NCBI GenBank assembly: GCA_963818645.1
Contig: CAWFTF010000013.1
Span: 69,337 to 133,336, forward strand
Length of the DNA stretch: 64,000 bases
Reading direction: 5' to 3'
Source: Gp6-AA40 sp963818645
GTDB lineage: Bacteria > Acidobacteriota > Vicinamibacteria > Vicinamibacterales > UBA2999
Under the pieces are notes generated by a model. It was not told the origin of the DNA. It was given only the letters and a program-made list of their open reading frames with translations, and ran no database searches. A program made the translations under genes and the position numbers. Each line of letters starts with the position of its first letter. Position 1 is the first letter of the stretch. This document shows, piece by piece, positions 55,699-64,000 of the stretch.

Positions 55699-56451
55699 CT
55701 ATTCCCATCGGAACATGCGGGACGAAATCGCAGTGAAGGCCAGAAAGAACAGCGTGAGCGCCGCGACATCTCCGAGGTGCGAGGTCCACCCCTGGCCTCT
55801 CCAGATGCCGTCGAGCAGTGACACCGCGTAGCCGAGCGGCAAGGCGCGCGCGGCGACCTGCATCCACTGCGGCAGCACACTCACCGGAAAGAACAATCCC
55901 GAGACGACGATCATCGGGTAGAGGATGATCGCGGCGAGCGGCTGGGCAAAGCGCGCCGTCGGAACGATGCTGGCAATGAAGAACCCGATCGACAGGATCG
56001 CCCACGTCGTGAAAGTGAGCGCCACAGCGTAAGAGAACAACGGCACCGGCGCACCCGGTGGGAAGTACCTGCGGCCGAGCAGAACCATGATCGCGAGCGT
56101 GAGGATCGTGAAGATCAACTTGACGAGCACGTGCGCGGACAGGATCACGGTTGGTGAGAGCGGCGTGGCACGCAGGCGCTTCAGGATGCCGCCTTCGCGA
56201 TAGATGGAGATGATCGTGACGAGCGACGAAATCGCGCTGAGCGCCATCAGAATGGACGCCAGCACCGGCAGCACCGCAGAACCTGGTCCCCCGCCCGTCT
56301 GAATCGCTGTCCGCGCGATACGCGGCCCGAGGAGACGGCTCGCGATCAGGAACACGACCACCGGAATGCCGATGGTCCCGATCACCCCCATCGGCTCGCG
56401 CACGAAGATCTTGATCTCGAGCCAGGTTAATTTGAGCAGCGCCTTCATCAT
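55699..56451 (-). CDS. ABC-2 type permease
   Basis: 250 residues, six membrane segments, with the N-terminal amphipathic start LTWLEIKIFVREPMGVIGTI and the motif YREGGILKRLRATPLSPTVI typical of ABC-2 permeases (NodJ/DrrB-like). Works with the ATPase upstream at 56550. A CTCCCAA-type repeat (56461-56543) separates the pair, which is unusual inside an operon. Confidence 0.93.
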   Translation of the reverse strand: MMKALLKLTWLEIKIFVREPMGVIGTIGIPVVVFLIASRLLGPRIARTAIQTGGGPGSAVLPVLASILMALSAISSLVTIISIYREGGILKRLRATPLSPTVILSAHVLVKLIFTILTLAIMVLLGRRYFPPGAPVPLFSYAVALTFTTWAILSIGFFIASIVPTARFAQPLAAIILYPMIVVSGLFFPVSVLPQWMQVAARALPLGYAVSLLDGIWRGQGWTSHLGDVAALTLFFLAFTAISSRMFRWE

Positions 56452-56460
56452 GCGCGCCCG

Positions 56461-56543
56461 TCAACCTCCAACTCCCAAATTCCAACTCCCAAAAAATGGA
56501 GTTGGCAGGAATTGGGAGTTGGGAGTTGGGAATTGGGCGTTGA
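56461..56543. repeat. Intra-operon inverted repeat, CTCCCAA type
   Basis: Left arm CAACCTCCAACTCCCAAATT..., right arm AATTGGGAGTTGGGAGTTGG.... Lies between the ATPase stop (56550, minus) and the permease start (56451). Could uncouple expression of the two. Confidence 0.85.
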
Positions 56544-56549
56544 CATCGT

Positions 56550-57464
56550 TTACTCGCGGATGGAGTGCCCCGTGAGCGTGAGAAACACGTCCTCGAGATT
56601 CGGGAGCTCGGTCTTGAAATTCGTCACCTGGATGCGATGCTCGGCGAGGCACTGAATGACGTGCGTCACCAGATCGCCACCACGTCCGCGGATCGTGCAC
56701 TGGTTGTTCTGCCAGGTCACCGACTCCACGCCGGGAATGGCCTCGAAGCGGTGCGACGCTGAGGCATCAGTCGTTTCGAGCACCACCGCTTCGTTCTGAC
56801 AATGCTTCCTCACGAGGCCGGCGGGCGTTCCGATGTCGATCACCCGGCCACGCTCGACGATGGCGACGCGGTCGCAGAGACGCTCGGCTTCCTCCATCAA
56901 GTGCGTGGTGAGGAGAACCGTTTTTCCGCGCGTACGGATTTCACGCACCAGGTCCCAAATGGCACGCCGCGCCTGCGGATCGAGGCCGGTCGTCAACTCG
57001 TCGAGGAGGACCACGTCGGGATCGTGGATGAGCGCGAGCGCGATGAAGAGGCGCTGCTTCTGCCCGCCCGACAGCGTCATGAACCAGGCCTTGCGCTTGT
57101 CGGCGAGGCCCAGACGCTCGAGGAGCGCGTCTCCATCGACGGCACGCGGATAGAGCGAGGCCCACAGATCCACCGCTTCACTGACGTTGATGCGCTTCTG
57201 GAGTTGCGCCTGCTGAAGCTGGACACCGACCTTCTGCTGGAGCCTGCGCGCATCGCGGATCGGATCGAGCGAGAGCACCGAGATCGAGCCGCGATCCGGA
57301 CGCCGCAATCCTTCGACGCATTCCATGGTCGTGGTCTTCCCCGCGCCATTCGGGCCGATCAGACCGAAAATCTCGCCCTCTTCGACCTCGAACGAAACAT
57401 CGTCGACAGCGACCGTCTTGCCGTAGGTTTTACGGATGCCCGAGACGCGGATGATCGGCGTCAC
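56550..57464 (-). CDS. ABC transporter ATP-binding protein (DrrA/CcmA-like)
   Basis: 304 residues: Walker A GPNGAGKTT, signature LSGGQKQRLFIALALI, Walker B VVLLDELTTGLD, H-loop TTHLMEEAERLCDRV. The C-terminal ~85 residues (after VIDIGTPAGLVRKHCQNEAV) are a DrrA-like extension. Energises the ABC-2 permease 56451. It lies one base from the decarboxylase gene (57466), same strand. Confidence 0.95.
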   Translation of the reverse strand: MTPIIRVSGIRKTYGKTVAVDDVSFEVEEGEIFGLIGPNGAGKTTTMECVEGLRRPDRGSISVLSLDPIRDARRLQQKVGVQLQQAQLQKRINVSEAVDLWASLYPRAVDGDALLERLGLADKRKAWFMTLSGGQKQRLFIALALIHDPDVVLLDELTTGLDPQARRAIWDLVREIRTRGKTVLLTTHLMEEAERLCDRVAIVERGRVIDIGTPAGLVRKHCQNEAVVLETTDASASHRFEAIPGVESVTWQNNQCTIRGRGGDLVTHVIQCLAEHRIQVTNFKTELPNLEDVFLTLTGHSIRE

Positions 57465-57465
57465 G

Positions 57466-58480
57466 CTACAAACCGAAGACGCGCTCCGCGTTGGTCTGGA
57501 ACAACTTCGTTTTGTCGGCGTCGCTGATCGGCACGGCGTCGGTGGCCGTTACCTCGTCTGGTTCGAACTGATACGGATAGTCCATCGCGTACATCACGCG
57601 ATCCATCCCGAGCACTGACTGCACGAAGGTAATGACCGGTGCCCACGGCATGCCGCTGGTGGTCACGTACACGTTCTCTCGCATGTACTCACTCAACGTG
57701 CGCTGCAGGCGATCGGCTCCGTTGCGGATGAACGGCCGCGCGGTCCGATTCATGTAGTCGAGGCGATAGAGCCAGAACGGCAACGCCTCGCCGGCGTGAC
57801 CCACGACGATCCGCAGTCGAGGGAAGCGGTCGAGCGCACCACTCCGCAGGATCGCGAGCAGGTGAAGACCGGTCTCGGCGGCAAAGCCCCACAGCGCACC
57901 TTCGAGTCCTTTCTCGACGTACGGAGCGGACATCGCCGGCGGAGGCGCCTGCGGGTGAATGTAAATGAGGAACGTCGAGCGCTTCGGCGGCTTCGAAGAT
58001 GTCCCAGAACTTCGGATCGTCGAGGAACTCGCCCTTCGTGTGCGAGTTGATGATGATGCCCTTGAGTCCCAGCTTGCGGACGGCGCGTTCGGCTTCGACA
58101 GCCGCGCGCTTTGGATCCTGTGGGGCAACGGCGCCGAGCGCGGCAAACCGCGTCGGATATTTCCGGACGGCCTCCGCGACTTGATCGTTGGTGCTGGCGG
58201 CCAGCCCGGTGGCCGTATCGGCATCGAAGACCTGAACGCCGGGCGAGGTGAGCGAGAGGATCTGCAGATCGATCCCCGAGCTGTCCATGTCGGCGATCCG
58301 GCGCTGACCGATGTCGGCAAGTCGCTCAGACAGCAGTCCCCGCGCGCCGAGCCGGTTCCAGAGAACGATGAAACCGGGATCGTCAATGGACTTCTTTGCA
58401 GCCATTGAGCGATAGGTATCCAGCAACTCGGCTGGCGCCCAGGCTTCTTCCGTGGCTATTCGCTTGTACGCAACTGCCAT
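57466..58480 (-). CDS. Amidohydrolase-family metal-dependent decarboxylase (LigW/gamma-resorcylate type), frameshifted
   Basis: About 337 residues if repaired. YKRIATEEAWAPAELL has Glu in place of the HxH of hydrolases, as in LigW/gamma-resorcylate and dihydroxybenzoate decarboxylases. The other metal/catalytic sites are IYIHPQAP, IVVGHAGEALPFWLYRLD and YAMDYPYQFEPD. A non-hydrolytic aromatic acid decarboxylase is the best guess. One extra base near 57967 breaks the frame: without it LDVP continues to IYIHPQAP. Adjacent to an ABC exporter. Confidence 0.88.
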
Positions 58481-58532
58481 TGCCGCCAGCCGGAACGTGG
58501 AACCCGAACTCGGAACCCTCGGAACGTGAACT

Positions 58533-58862
58533 CTATTTCAGATGCTTCCCTACAAGCTTCGTCATCTCGAACATGTTCACAGAGGACTTTCCGCCGAAGA
58601 CGACCTTGAGCGGGGCGTCGGCGTTGATCATCCGCTTGTTCTTCGCATCCTGCAGCTTGTTCTTCTTGATGTAGGCCCAGAGGCGCTTCGTGACCTCCGT
58701 GCGCGGAACAGCCTTGGACCCGATGATCTCCGCCAGCGCTGGGCTGGGCGAGACGGGTCTCATGAATGCGGCGCTCGGCTTGCGCGCGGACTTCTTCTTT
58801 GCCGTCTTCTTCGTGGCCTTCGCCTTCTTCGTGCTCTTCGTACTCTTCGACTTCTTCGCCAT
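58533..58862 (-). CDS. SWIB/MDM2-domain protein with lysine-rich N-terminus
   Basis: 109 residues. The first ~28 are a Lys/Ser/Thr-rich tail (KKSKSTKSTKKAKATKKTAK) like histone H1, then a SWIB domain: LAEIIGSKAVPRTEVTKRLW, YIKKNKLQDAKNKRMINADA and the closing KSSVNMFEMTKLVGKHL. Start at ATG 58862 with GGAGGTCAG upstream. Such fusions occur in Acidobacteria, Bacteroidota and Chlamydiae and are thought to act in nucleoid structure, possibly regulated by the basic tail. Complete. Confidence 0.92.
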   Translation of the reverse strand: MAKKSKSTKSTKKAKATKKTAKKKSARKPSAAFMRPVSPSPALAEIIGSKAVPRTEVTKRLWAYIKKNKLQDAKNKRMINADAPLKVVFGGKSSVNMFEMTKLVGKHLK

Positions 58863-59045
58863 CTGACCTCCTCGGAAACGTTCGGAATCGCGTGTAGGGG
58901 TTGGGCCGGATGGTAGCACGGCCCGGCGCGCACAGCGCCAAAGCAGGCGCTGTGAAGCAGCCGCGGGCGCTTCGCAGATCTCAAAGAAGAGCCCCGTTGC
59001 TTCGACTGGACACGCACATCGCAGTCGAAGCACCCTTGGACGGAG

Positions 59046-59753
59046 ATGGCCGCACCGCTCTTTCACGTTCGCGACCTCGCGAAGGTCTACCACATGGGCG
59101 AGGTGGAGGTGCACGCGCTGCGGCAGGTGACGCTGGCACTCGACGAGGGACAGTTCGTCGTGCTGCTCGGGCCATCCGGCTCCGGCAAGTCGACGCTCCT
59201 CAACATCATCGGCGGCCTGGATGTGCCGACGAGCGGCCACGTGTTCTATCGCGACACCGATTTGACGCAGGCCGACGAGGGCGCGCTGACAGCCTACCGG
59301 CGTCAGCACGTCGGCTTCGTCTTCCAGTTCTACAACTTGATTCCAAGCCTCACGGCAGTCGAAAACGTGGCGCTCGTCACCGAGATCTCCACAAATCCCA
59401 TGGAGCCGGAGGACGCACTTCGCCTCGTCAAACTCGAGGGACGTCTCGATCATTTCCCGGCGCAGCTCTCGGGCGGTGAACAACAGCGCGTCGCGATCGC
59501 CCGGGCCATTGCCAAACGGCCCTCGGTCCTGCTCTGCGACGAGCCCACCGGTGCCCTCGACATCTCCACCGGCATCGTCGTCCTCGAGGCGCTTCAGCGT
59601 GTGAACGTGGAACTCGGCACCACCACCGTCGTCATCACCCACAACGCCGCGATTGCCTCGATGGCCGACCGCGTCGTCCGTCTCGCTGACGGCCGCGTCG
59701 TCTCCGTCGAGGACAGAACGGAGAAGTTGTCCCCGCAGGAGCTCGAGTGGTGA
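59046..59753 (+). CDS. ABC transporter ATP-binding protein (MacB/LolD-like)
   Basis: 235 residues: Walker A LGPSGSGKSTLLNIIGGLD, Q-loop HVGFVFQFYNLIPSLTAVEN, signature LSGGEQQRVAIARAIAKRPS, Walker B VLLCDEPTGALD. The YHMGEVEVHALRQVTL start is the MacB/LolD/DevA type that pairs with FtsX-like permeases. Starts the exporter operon 59046-63466. The stop overlaps the permease start. Confidence 0.96.
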   Translation: MAAPLFHVRDLAKVYHMGEVEVHALRQVTLALDEGQFVVLLGPSGSGKSTLLNIIGGLDVPTSGHVFYRDTDLTQADEGALTAYRRQHVGFVFQFYNLIPSLTAVENVALVTEISTNPMEPEDALRLVKLEGRLDHFPAQLSGGEQQRVAIARAIAKRPSVLLCDEPTGALDISTGIVVLEALQRVNVELGTTTVVITHNAAIASMADRVVRLADGRVVSVEDRTEKLSPQELEW

Positions 59754-62125
59754 CGATTCGTCTCTCCGCGCTCAACCGAAAACTGTTCCGCGACTTGATG
59801 GGCATGAAGGGACAGGCGCTCTCCATTGCGCTGGTCGTGGCCGCCGGCGTCGCGATGTACGTGATGTACCAGGCGACGTTTGCGTCGCTGAGCGAGACGC
59901 GCCGCGTCTACTACGAGCGGCACCGGTTCGGCGATGTCTTTGCCTCGCTGAAGCGCGCGCCCCAGCGCGTGGCGACGGAAATCGCGGCGATCCCTGGTGT
60001 CTCCGCCCTGGAGACGCGCGTGGTATCGAGCGTGACGCTCGATCTTCCGGAACTCGACGAGCCCGCGGCCGCACGGCTGGTCTCGATTCCGTCGGACCGC
60101 CGGCCGACGGTCAACGACCTGTTCCTGCGCCGCGGCCGATGGATTGAAGGCAACCGTCCTGACGAGATTCTGGCGAGCGAAGGCTTCGTCATCGCGAACA
60201 AGCTGGAGATCGGCGATCAAGTGCCGGCCGTCATCAATGGCCGACTGAGAAAGCTGACGATCGTTGGCGTCGCGCTGTCGCCCGAGTTCGTCTACAGCAT
60301 CCGACCCGGGGAGCTCGTGCCAGACGATCAGCGCTACGGCATCTTCTGGATGGGCCAGAAGGCGCTGGCCGCTGCTTTCGACATGGAGGGCGGGTTCAAC
60401 GACGTCGTGCTGGCGCTCTCACCGGGTGCATCGAGCGAGGAGGTCATCGCGCGGCTCGATCGCATTCTCGAACCGTACGGCGGGCTCGGTGCCATTCCGC
60501 GCGCGCTTCAGCTCTCGCATTGGACGGTGCAGAACGAGTTGTCGCAGCTTCAGAGTTTCGGGATCCTGCTGCCGTCGATCTTTCTGCTGGTCGCCGCGTT
60601 CATTCTCAACGTCGCGCTGACGAGAGCGCTGGCGCTCCAGCGGCCCCAGATCGCCTCGCTCAAAGCCCTCGGCTACGGCAACGTGGCCATCGGCTGGCAT
60701 TACCTGAAGTGGGGCTTCGCCATCGGTGCCGGCGGCATCGTCATTGGCGTCGTTGCCGGCGCATTCTTCGGCTCGATGGTCATCGGCCTCTACAACGTCT
60801 ACTTCCGATTTCCCGAGCTGAGCTTCGGCGTCCCACCGAGTGTTGTCATCGGCTCTGCCGTGTTGACATTCTTTGCTGCCGGAGCCGGAACGTTCGGCGC
60901 CGTGATGCGCGCGGTGCGCATCCCGCCCGCCGAAGCGATGCGACCCGAAGTACCTGCGCGATACAAACGCACGCTGCTCGAGACGCCGCTGATCTCACGG
61001 TATCTGGGCACCGCCGGGCGCATGGTTCTCCGCAACATCGCCCGTCATCCATTTCGGGCCGCGGCCTCCGTCTTTGGCATCTCCTTCGCGGTGGCCATCC
61101 TGATGGTCGGCCTCGTCTTCAACGACGTGATCGATCGACTCATACAGACGCAGTTCTTCCAGGCCGAACGACAAGACGTCACCGTCAATTTCGTCGAGCC
61201 CCGAAGCAGCTCCGCGAAGTACGCGCTCAGCCGTCTGCCCGGAGTCATCGCGGTCGAACCGCAGCGTACCGTCGCCGTTCGCGTGCGCGCCGCACATCGC
61301 GAGCGATACCTCGCCATTACCGGGGTACCGGCGACTCCACGTCTCAAACGCATCGTCGATCGCAACGGCGAACCGATTCGCCTTCCCCCGGGCGGCGTCG
61401 TGCTTTCGCAAACGCTCGCCAACGCACTGGAGGTCAGGACCGGCGACGTGGTGACGATGGAAGTGCTGGAAGGGCATCGACCGATCCGCCAGGTCGAGGT
61501 GACCGGACTCGTTGACGACCTGCTCGGACTCTCCGCCTACATGGACATCGACGCGCTCCATCAGATGATGCAGGAGGGTGACGTCGCCACGGGCGCATTG
61601 ATGCTGGTGGATGCCGCTCAGGAAGCGGAGTTGTCCACAACACTGAAAGAGACCCCGACGGTGGCCGGCACCGGCTTCAAGCGTTCGGTCCTCAAGCGAT
61701 TCAGGGAGGTGCTGGCGGCAAACCTGGGCTTGTCGATCTTCATCAACCTCGTGTTCGCGAGCGTCATTGCGTTCGGCGTCGTCTACAACGCCGCGAGGAT
61801 TTCGCTGTCGGAACGCAGTCGCGAGTTGGCCAGCCTGCGCGTGCTCGGCTTCACTCGCGCGGAGATTTCGCTCATCCTGATGGGAGAACTGGCACTGCTT
61901 ACGCTGGTCTCCCTGCCGGTCGGAGGAGTGTTTGGCTACAGTTTAGCTGCGGGCATGATGGGCTCGATCGACAGCGAGGTCTATCGGTTCCCGCTCTATG
62001 TCTCTCGCCAGGCAGTCGCCTGGTCATTTCTGGGAATCATTGGTGCAGCGCTGGTGTCGGGGCTGATCGTCAGACGAAAGCTCGATGCACTCGATCTGGT
62101 CGCGGTGCTGAAGATAAGGGAATGA
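59750..62125 (+). CDS. FtsX-like ABC permease, double-domain (DevC/MacB type)
   Basis: About 791 residues. Two FtsX-type halves, each with a MacB-PCD-like periplasmic region; first half TMs near SIFLLVAAFILNVALTRALA and second near LGLSIFINLVFASVIAFGVVY and VLGFTRAEISLILMGELALL. This eight-TM arrangement is of the DevC/LolC-like type rather than MacB, which has one pair. GTG at 59747 or 59750; the latter overlaps the ATPase stop (GTGA). It works with the ATPase and the HlyD adaptor to export a peptide, lipid or small molecule through the periplasm. Confidence 0.9.
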   Translation: MTIRLSALNRKLFRDLMGMKGQALSIALVVAAGVAMYVMYQATFASLSETRRVYYERHRFGDVFASLKRAPQRVATEIAAIPGVSALETRVVSSVTLDLPELDEPAAARLVSIPSDRRPTVNDLFLRRGRWIEGNRPDEILASEGFVIANKLEIGDQVPAVINGRLRKLTIVGVALSPEFVYSIRPGELVPDDQRYGIFWMGQKALAAAFDMEGGFNDVVLALSPGASSEEVIARLDRILEPYGGLGAIPRALQLSHWTVQNELSQLQSFGILLPSIFLLVAAFILNVALTRALALQRPQIASLKALGYGNVAIGWHYLKWGFAIGAGGIVIGVVAGAFFGSMVIGLYNVYFRFPELSFGVPPSVVIGSAVLTFFAAGAGTFGAVMRAVRIPPAEAMRPEVPARYKRTLLETPLISRYLGTAGRMVLRNIARHPFRAAASVFGISFAVAILMVGLVFNDVIDRLIQTQFFQAERQDVTVNFVEPRSSSAKYALSRLPGVIAVEPQRTVAVRVRAAHRERYLAITGVPATPRLKRIVDRNGEPIRLPPGGVVLSQTLANALEVRTGDVVTMEVLEGHRPIRQVEVTGLVDDLLGLSAYMDIDALHQMMQEGDVATGALMLVDAAQEAELSTTLKETPTVAGTGFKRSVLKRFREVLAANLGLSIFINLVFASVIAFGVVYNAARISLSERSRELASLRVLGFTRAEISLILMGELALLTLVSLPVGGVFGYSLAAGMMGSIDSEVYRFPLYVSRQAVAWSFLGIIGAALVSGLIVRRKLDALDLVAVLKIRE

Positions 62126-62149
62126 TATTTTCGAGGAGGCCGAGGTGTC

Positions 62150-62262
62150 GGAGCACTCGGATCACCGCGGAGACACGGAGGCACGGAGCAGAGCGCCCAT
62201 TCCGCAGTCTTTCTCCGCTTCTCCGCGTCTCCGCGGTTTGCCGTGTCCTCCGTGCTCTCCGT
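62150..62262. repeat. Intra-operon inverted repeat, CGGAG type
   Basis: Left arm (about 62150-62189) contains CCGCGGAGACACGGAGGCAC; right arm (62211-62262) contains CTCCGCTTCTCCGCGTCTCC. 20 of 24 bases pair in the core. It fills the gap between the permease stop and the adaptor start, like the copy at 9961-10262. Confidence 0.85.
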
Positions 62263-62281
62263 TGGCTCACAAGGACTCGGC

Positions 62282-63466
62282 ATGCGCTTTCTGAAGAACA
62301 AGAAGCTGATCGCTTCCGTGCTGGTCGTTGCGGCGATCGTCGCCGTGGCCCTGTGGCCGCAATCGATGGAGGTGGCCGTCGTCCGTGCGGAACGTGGACC
62401 GATGCAGGTTACGGTGGACGAAGACGGCGAGACACGCGTCCGCGACAGGTTTCTCGTCACCGCACCGGTGTCAGGTCGTGTGCAGCGCATCGAGATCGAA
62501 CCGGGCGATAAAGTCGTCCGCGGCAAGACTGTCCTCGCCCGCATCACGCCGGCAGAGTCACCGCTGCTCGATCCGCGCACGCGGGGAGAACTCGCGGCGG
62601 CCGTCGAGGCCGGCACCGCGGCAGTGGGACAGGCACGCGCCGAGCGCCAACGTGCAGTCACTGCACTCGACCGTGCACGTTCGACGCTTCGCCGCCAACA
62701 GGAACTGATGAAGGCGGGCGCCATCTCCAGCGACGCCCTCGAAGCCGCCGAGACGGCAGTCACCTCGGCCGAGGATGCACTGCGCGCTGCGGAGTTTGCC
62801 GAGCGACGTTCCGAAGGCGAGCTTCAACTCGCCCGCGCCCGCCTGGCGGCGCCGAGCACGTCGGGACGATCAGTGGACGTCGTCGCTCCGATCGACGGCA
62901 CGATCCTCAAGCGACTGCGCGAGAGCGAAGGCGTCGTTCCCGTGGGCGAGCCGCTCCTCGAGATCGGCGAGCCGGGCCGGATGGAGATCGTCGCGGACCT
63001 GCTGTCGACGGATGCCGTTCGCGTCTCGCCCGGCGCCGAGGTCCTCATCGAGCAGTGGGGCGGCGGTCACACGCTGCACGGCCGCGTGCGGCGCGTCGAG
63101 CCCTCAGGCTTCATGAAGATCTCCGCGCTCGGCGTCGAAGAACAGCGGGTGAACGTCATCGTGGATTTCGTCAATGTTGCTGAAGCTGTCCGACTCGGAG
63201 ATGGCTACCGCGTCGAAGTGCGCGTCGTTCTCTGGAAGGACGACGACGTGCTCAAGGTTCCTGTCGGAGGACTCTTCCGTCAGGGCGAGGGCTGGGCAGT
63301 GTTCGTCGTCGAAGAAGGTCGCGTACGCCGGCAGACGGTGCAGCTCGGTCAGCGCAACGAGAACGAAGGACAAATCACCAGCGGGCTCGAGGCCGGCGCG
63401 ACCATCGTGTTGCATCCGCCCGATACGCTGACCGACGGCACGCGCGTCACGGTAAGGGAGAGCTAA
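62282..63466 (+). CDS. HlyD/RND-type periplasmic adaptor (efflux)
   Basis: 394 residues from ATG 62282 (AAGGA 7 bases upstream). One N-terminal membrane anchor (KLIASVLVVAAIVAVALW), a lipoyl-like half-motif LVTAPVSGRVQRIEIEPGDK, a coiled-coil hairpin from ERQRAVTALDRARSTLRRQQ to LQLARARLAAPS, then the second half-motif VDVVAPIDGTILKRLRESEG and a beta-barrel with IVADLLSTDAVRVSPGAEVL. It connects the permease to an outer-membrane channel, which is not in the window. Confidence 0.93.
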   Translation: MRFLKNKKLIASVLVVAAIVAVALWPQSMEVAVVRAERGPMQVTVDEDGETRVRDRFLVTAPVSGRVQRIEIEPGDKVVRGKTVLARITPAESPLLDPRTRGELAAAVEAGTAAVGQARAERQRAVTALDRARSTLRRQQELMKAGAISSDALEAAETAVTSAEDALRAAEFAERRSEGELQLARARLAAPSTSGRSVDVVAPIDGTILKRLRESEGVVPVGEPLLEIGEPGRMEIVADLLSTDAVRVSPGAEVLIEQWGGGHTLHGRVRRVEPSGFMKISALGVEEQRVNVIVDFVNVAEAVRLGDGYRVEVRVVLWKDDDVLKVPVGGLFRQGEGWAVFVVEEGRVRRQTVQLGQRNENEGQITSGLEAGATIVLHPPDTLTDGTRVTVRES

Positions 63467-63467
63467 G

Positions 63468-63565
63468 TCAACTCCCAACTACCAATCCCAATTCCCAATT
63501 CCCAATTCCCAAGATGATTCTTGAGGTTCAAGGTTTGGGAGTTGGAAGTTGGAAGTTGGGAGTTC
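63468..63565. repeat. Intergenic inverted repeat, CTCCCAA type, between convergent genes
   Basis: Left arm CAACTCCCAACTACCAATCC..., then AATTCCCAATTCCCAATTCC; right arm GTTTGGGAGTTGGAAGTTGG.... It starts right after the adaptor stop (63466). Confidence 0.85.
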
Positions 63566-63569
63566 TTGT

Positions 63570-64000
63570 TTAAGAGGGCCAGATCCCCAGCAAACGCCGC
63601 ACGAGCACGATCTGTCCGATGTGATAGGCGGCGTGATCGACGATGAGCAGCACCGCGCGGATGTAGGTCTGATGCGGACTGCTTCCATGCGGGATGCGCG
63701 CAAACAAATCAGGCTGAGTGCGCACCAGCTCCTTCATCTTCTCGAGGTCTCGCTTATACGCGGCAACGCTCTCATCCCACGCCTTTGCGTTCGGCGGCGC
63801 GCTGGCCGGCCAGTAGTCATCCGGCCACTTCATCTCTTTGTAGTTCGGGTTCACGCAGAAGTCGTGGATGTCTTCCTGCGCGATGCGAAGGTGATCGAGG
63901 AGCTGCCAGGGCGAGTGCGGAAATCCAGGAGGCGTGGCGCCGCGCTTGTCCGGCGGGATGCCATCGATCGCGCCATCGAAATCGACGTGCGCCTCCTTCC
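63570..64000 (-). CDS. DinB-like protein, N-terminus cut by window edge
   Basis: At least 143 residues. In frame to the window end: PHSPWQLLDHLRIAQEDIHD then MKWPDDYWPASAPPNAKAWD, and the C-terminal AAYHIGQIVLVRRLLGIWPS. The helical DinB/YfiT-type fold uses three His as metal ligands; LLDHLRIA and DHAAYHIGQI are consistent with the first and last two. Possibly a thiol- or metal-dependent transferase, but no activity can be assigned. The start is outside the window. Confidence 0.85.
   Translation of the reverse strand, partial: KEAHVDFDGAIDGIPPDKRGATPPGFPHSPWQLLDHLRIAQEDIHDFCVNPNYKEMKWPDDYWPASAPPNAKAWDESVAAYKRDLEKMKELVRTQPDLFARIPHGSSPHQTYIRAVLLIVDHAAYHIGQIVLVRRLLGIWPS

Overview
The window is high-GC bacterial DNA with dense, often overlapping genes. 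Its gene content points to Acidobacteriota, most likely class Vicinamibacteria: a TonB receptor with an N-terminal carboxypeptidase-like domain, a CBM9/DUF5916 outer-membrane barrel protein, paired DUF1552 and DUF1592/PSCyt1 proteins, DUF6152 proteins, a histone-like SWIB protein and a complete F420 pathway. This assignment is inferred from gene content; there is no rRNA or marker gene in the window. I saw no tRNA, rRNA, CRISPR array, prophage or insertion sequence.

Layout. 1-1078: M28 peptidase, partial and frameshifted. 1211-11213: a plus-strand catabolic cluster with an IclR regulator, a four-gene molybdenum hydroxylase whose large subunit is split in two, a maleate isomerase/arylmalonate decarboxylase-like enzyme, a PLP enzyme, a two-subunit CoA-transferase and an F420-type luciferase-fold oxidoreductase. 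11203-18295: a minus-strand operon for coenzyme F420 (sigma-54 activator, F420:NADP reductase, cofE, cofD, cofC, fused cofGH) that converges with the oxidoreductase. 18498-28264: M20 peptidase, DUF5916 protein, RND pump and a badly broken TonB receptor. 28620-36586: secreted redox-type proteins (FMN-binding protein, two class II-like cytochromes c, ankyrin protein, DUF1552, DUF1592) plus a small zinc-ribbon protein. 37066-41570: a five-gene branched-chain amino-acid-type ABC transporter. 41596-49743: secreted proteins of unknown function, a third cytochrome paralogue, a zincin, a serine hydrolase, a periplasmic IorAB-type molybdenum enzyme and a GYD protein. 50094-58862: VWA protein, a second DUF6152 group, cupin, AlkB-like dioxygenase, membrane protein, ABC-2 exporter, LigW-like decarboxylase and SWIB protein. 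59046-63466: a MacB/DevC-like exporter with its HlyD adaptor. 63570-64000: DinB-like protein, partial.

Two patterns cut across the window. First, at least four unrelated families of short low-complexity inverted repeats (motifs CGGAG, GTAGGCAG, CTCCCAA and GATTG) sit immediately downstream of stop codons, and in several cases supply the stop codon. They share one architecture: a degenerate tandem motif, a short centre, then the same motif inverted. I consider this the most interesting signal here. Second, about ten otherwise healthy genes carry single-base frameshifts, nearly all insertions in or next to short base runs. This looks like residual sequencing error, although the TonB receptor is damaged far more heavily and could be a real pseudogene.

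The sigma-54 activator and the F420 genes form one tightly coupled unit, and the neighbouring luciferase-fold enzyme is a plausible F420 user. The IclR cluster looks like degradation of an N-heterocyclic or carboxylated compound through a CoA thioester, but its substrate cannot be read from the sequence.
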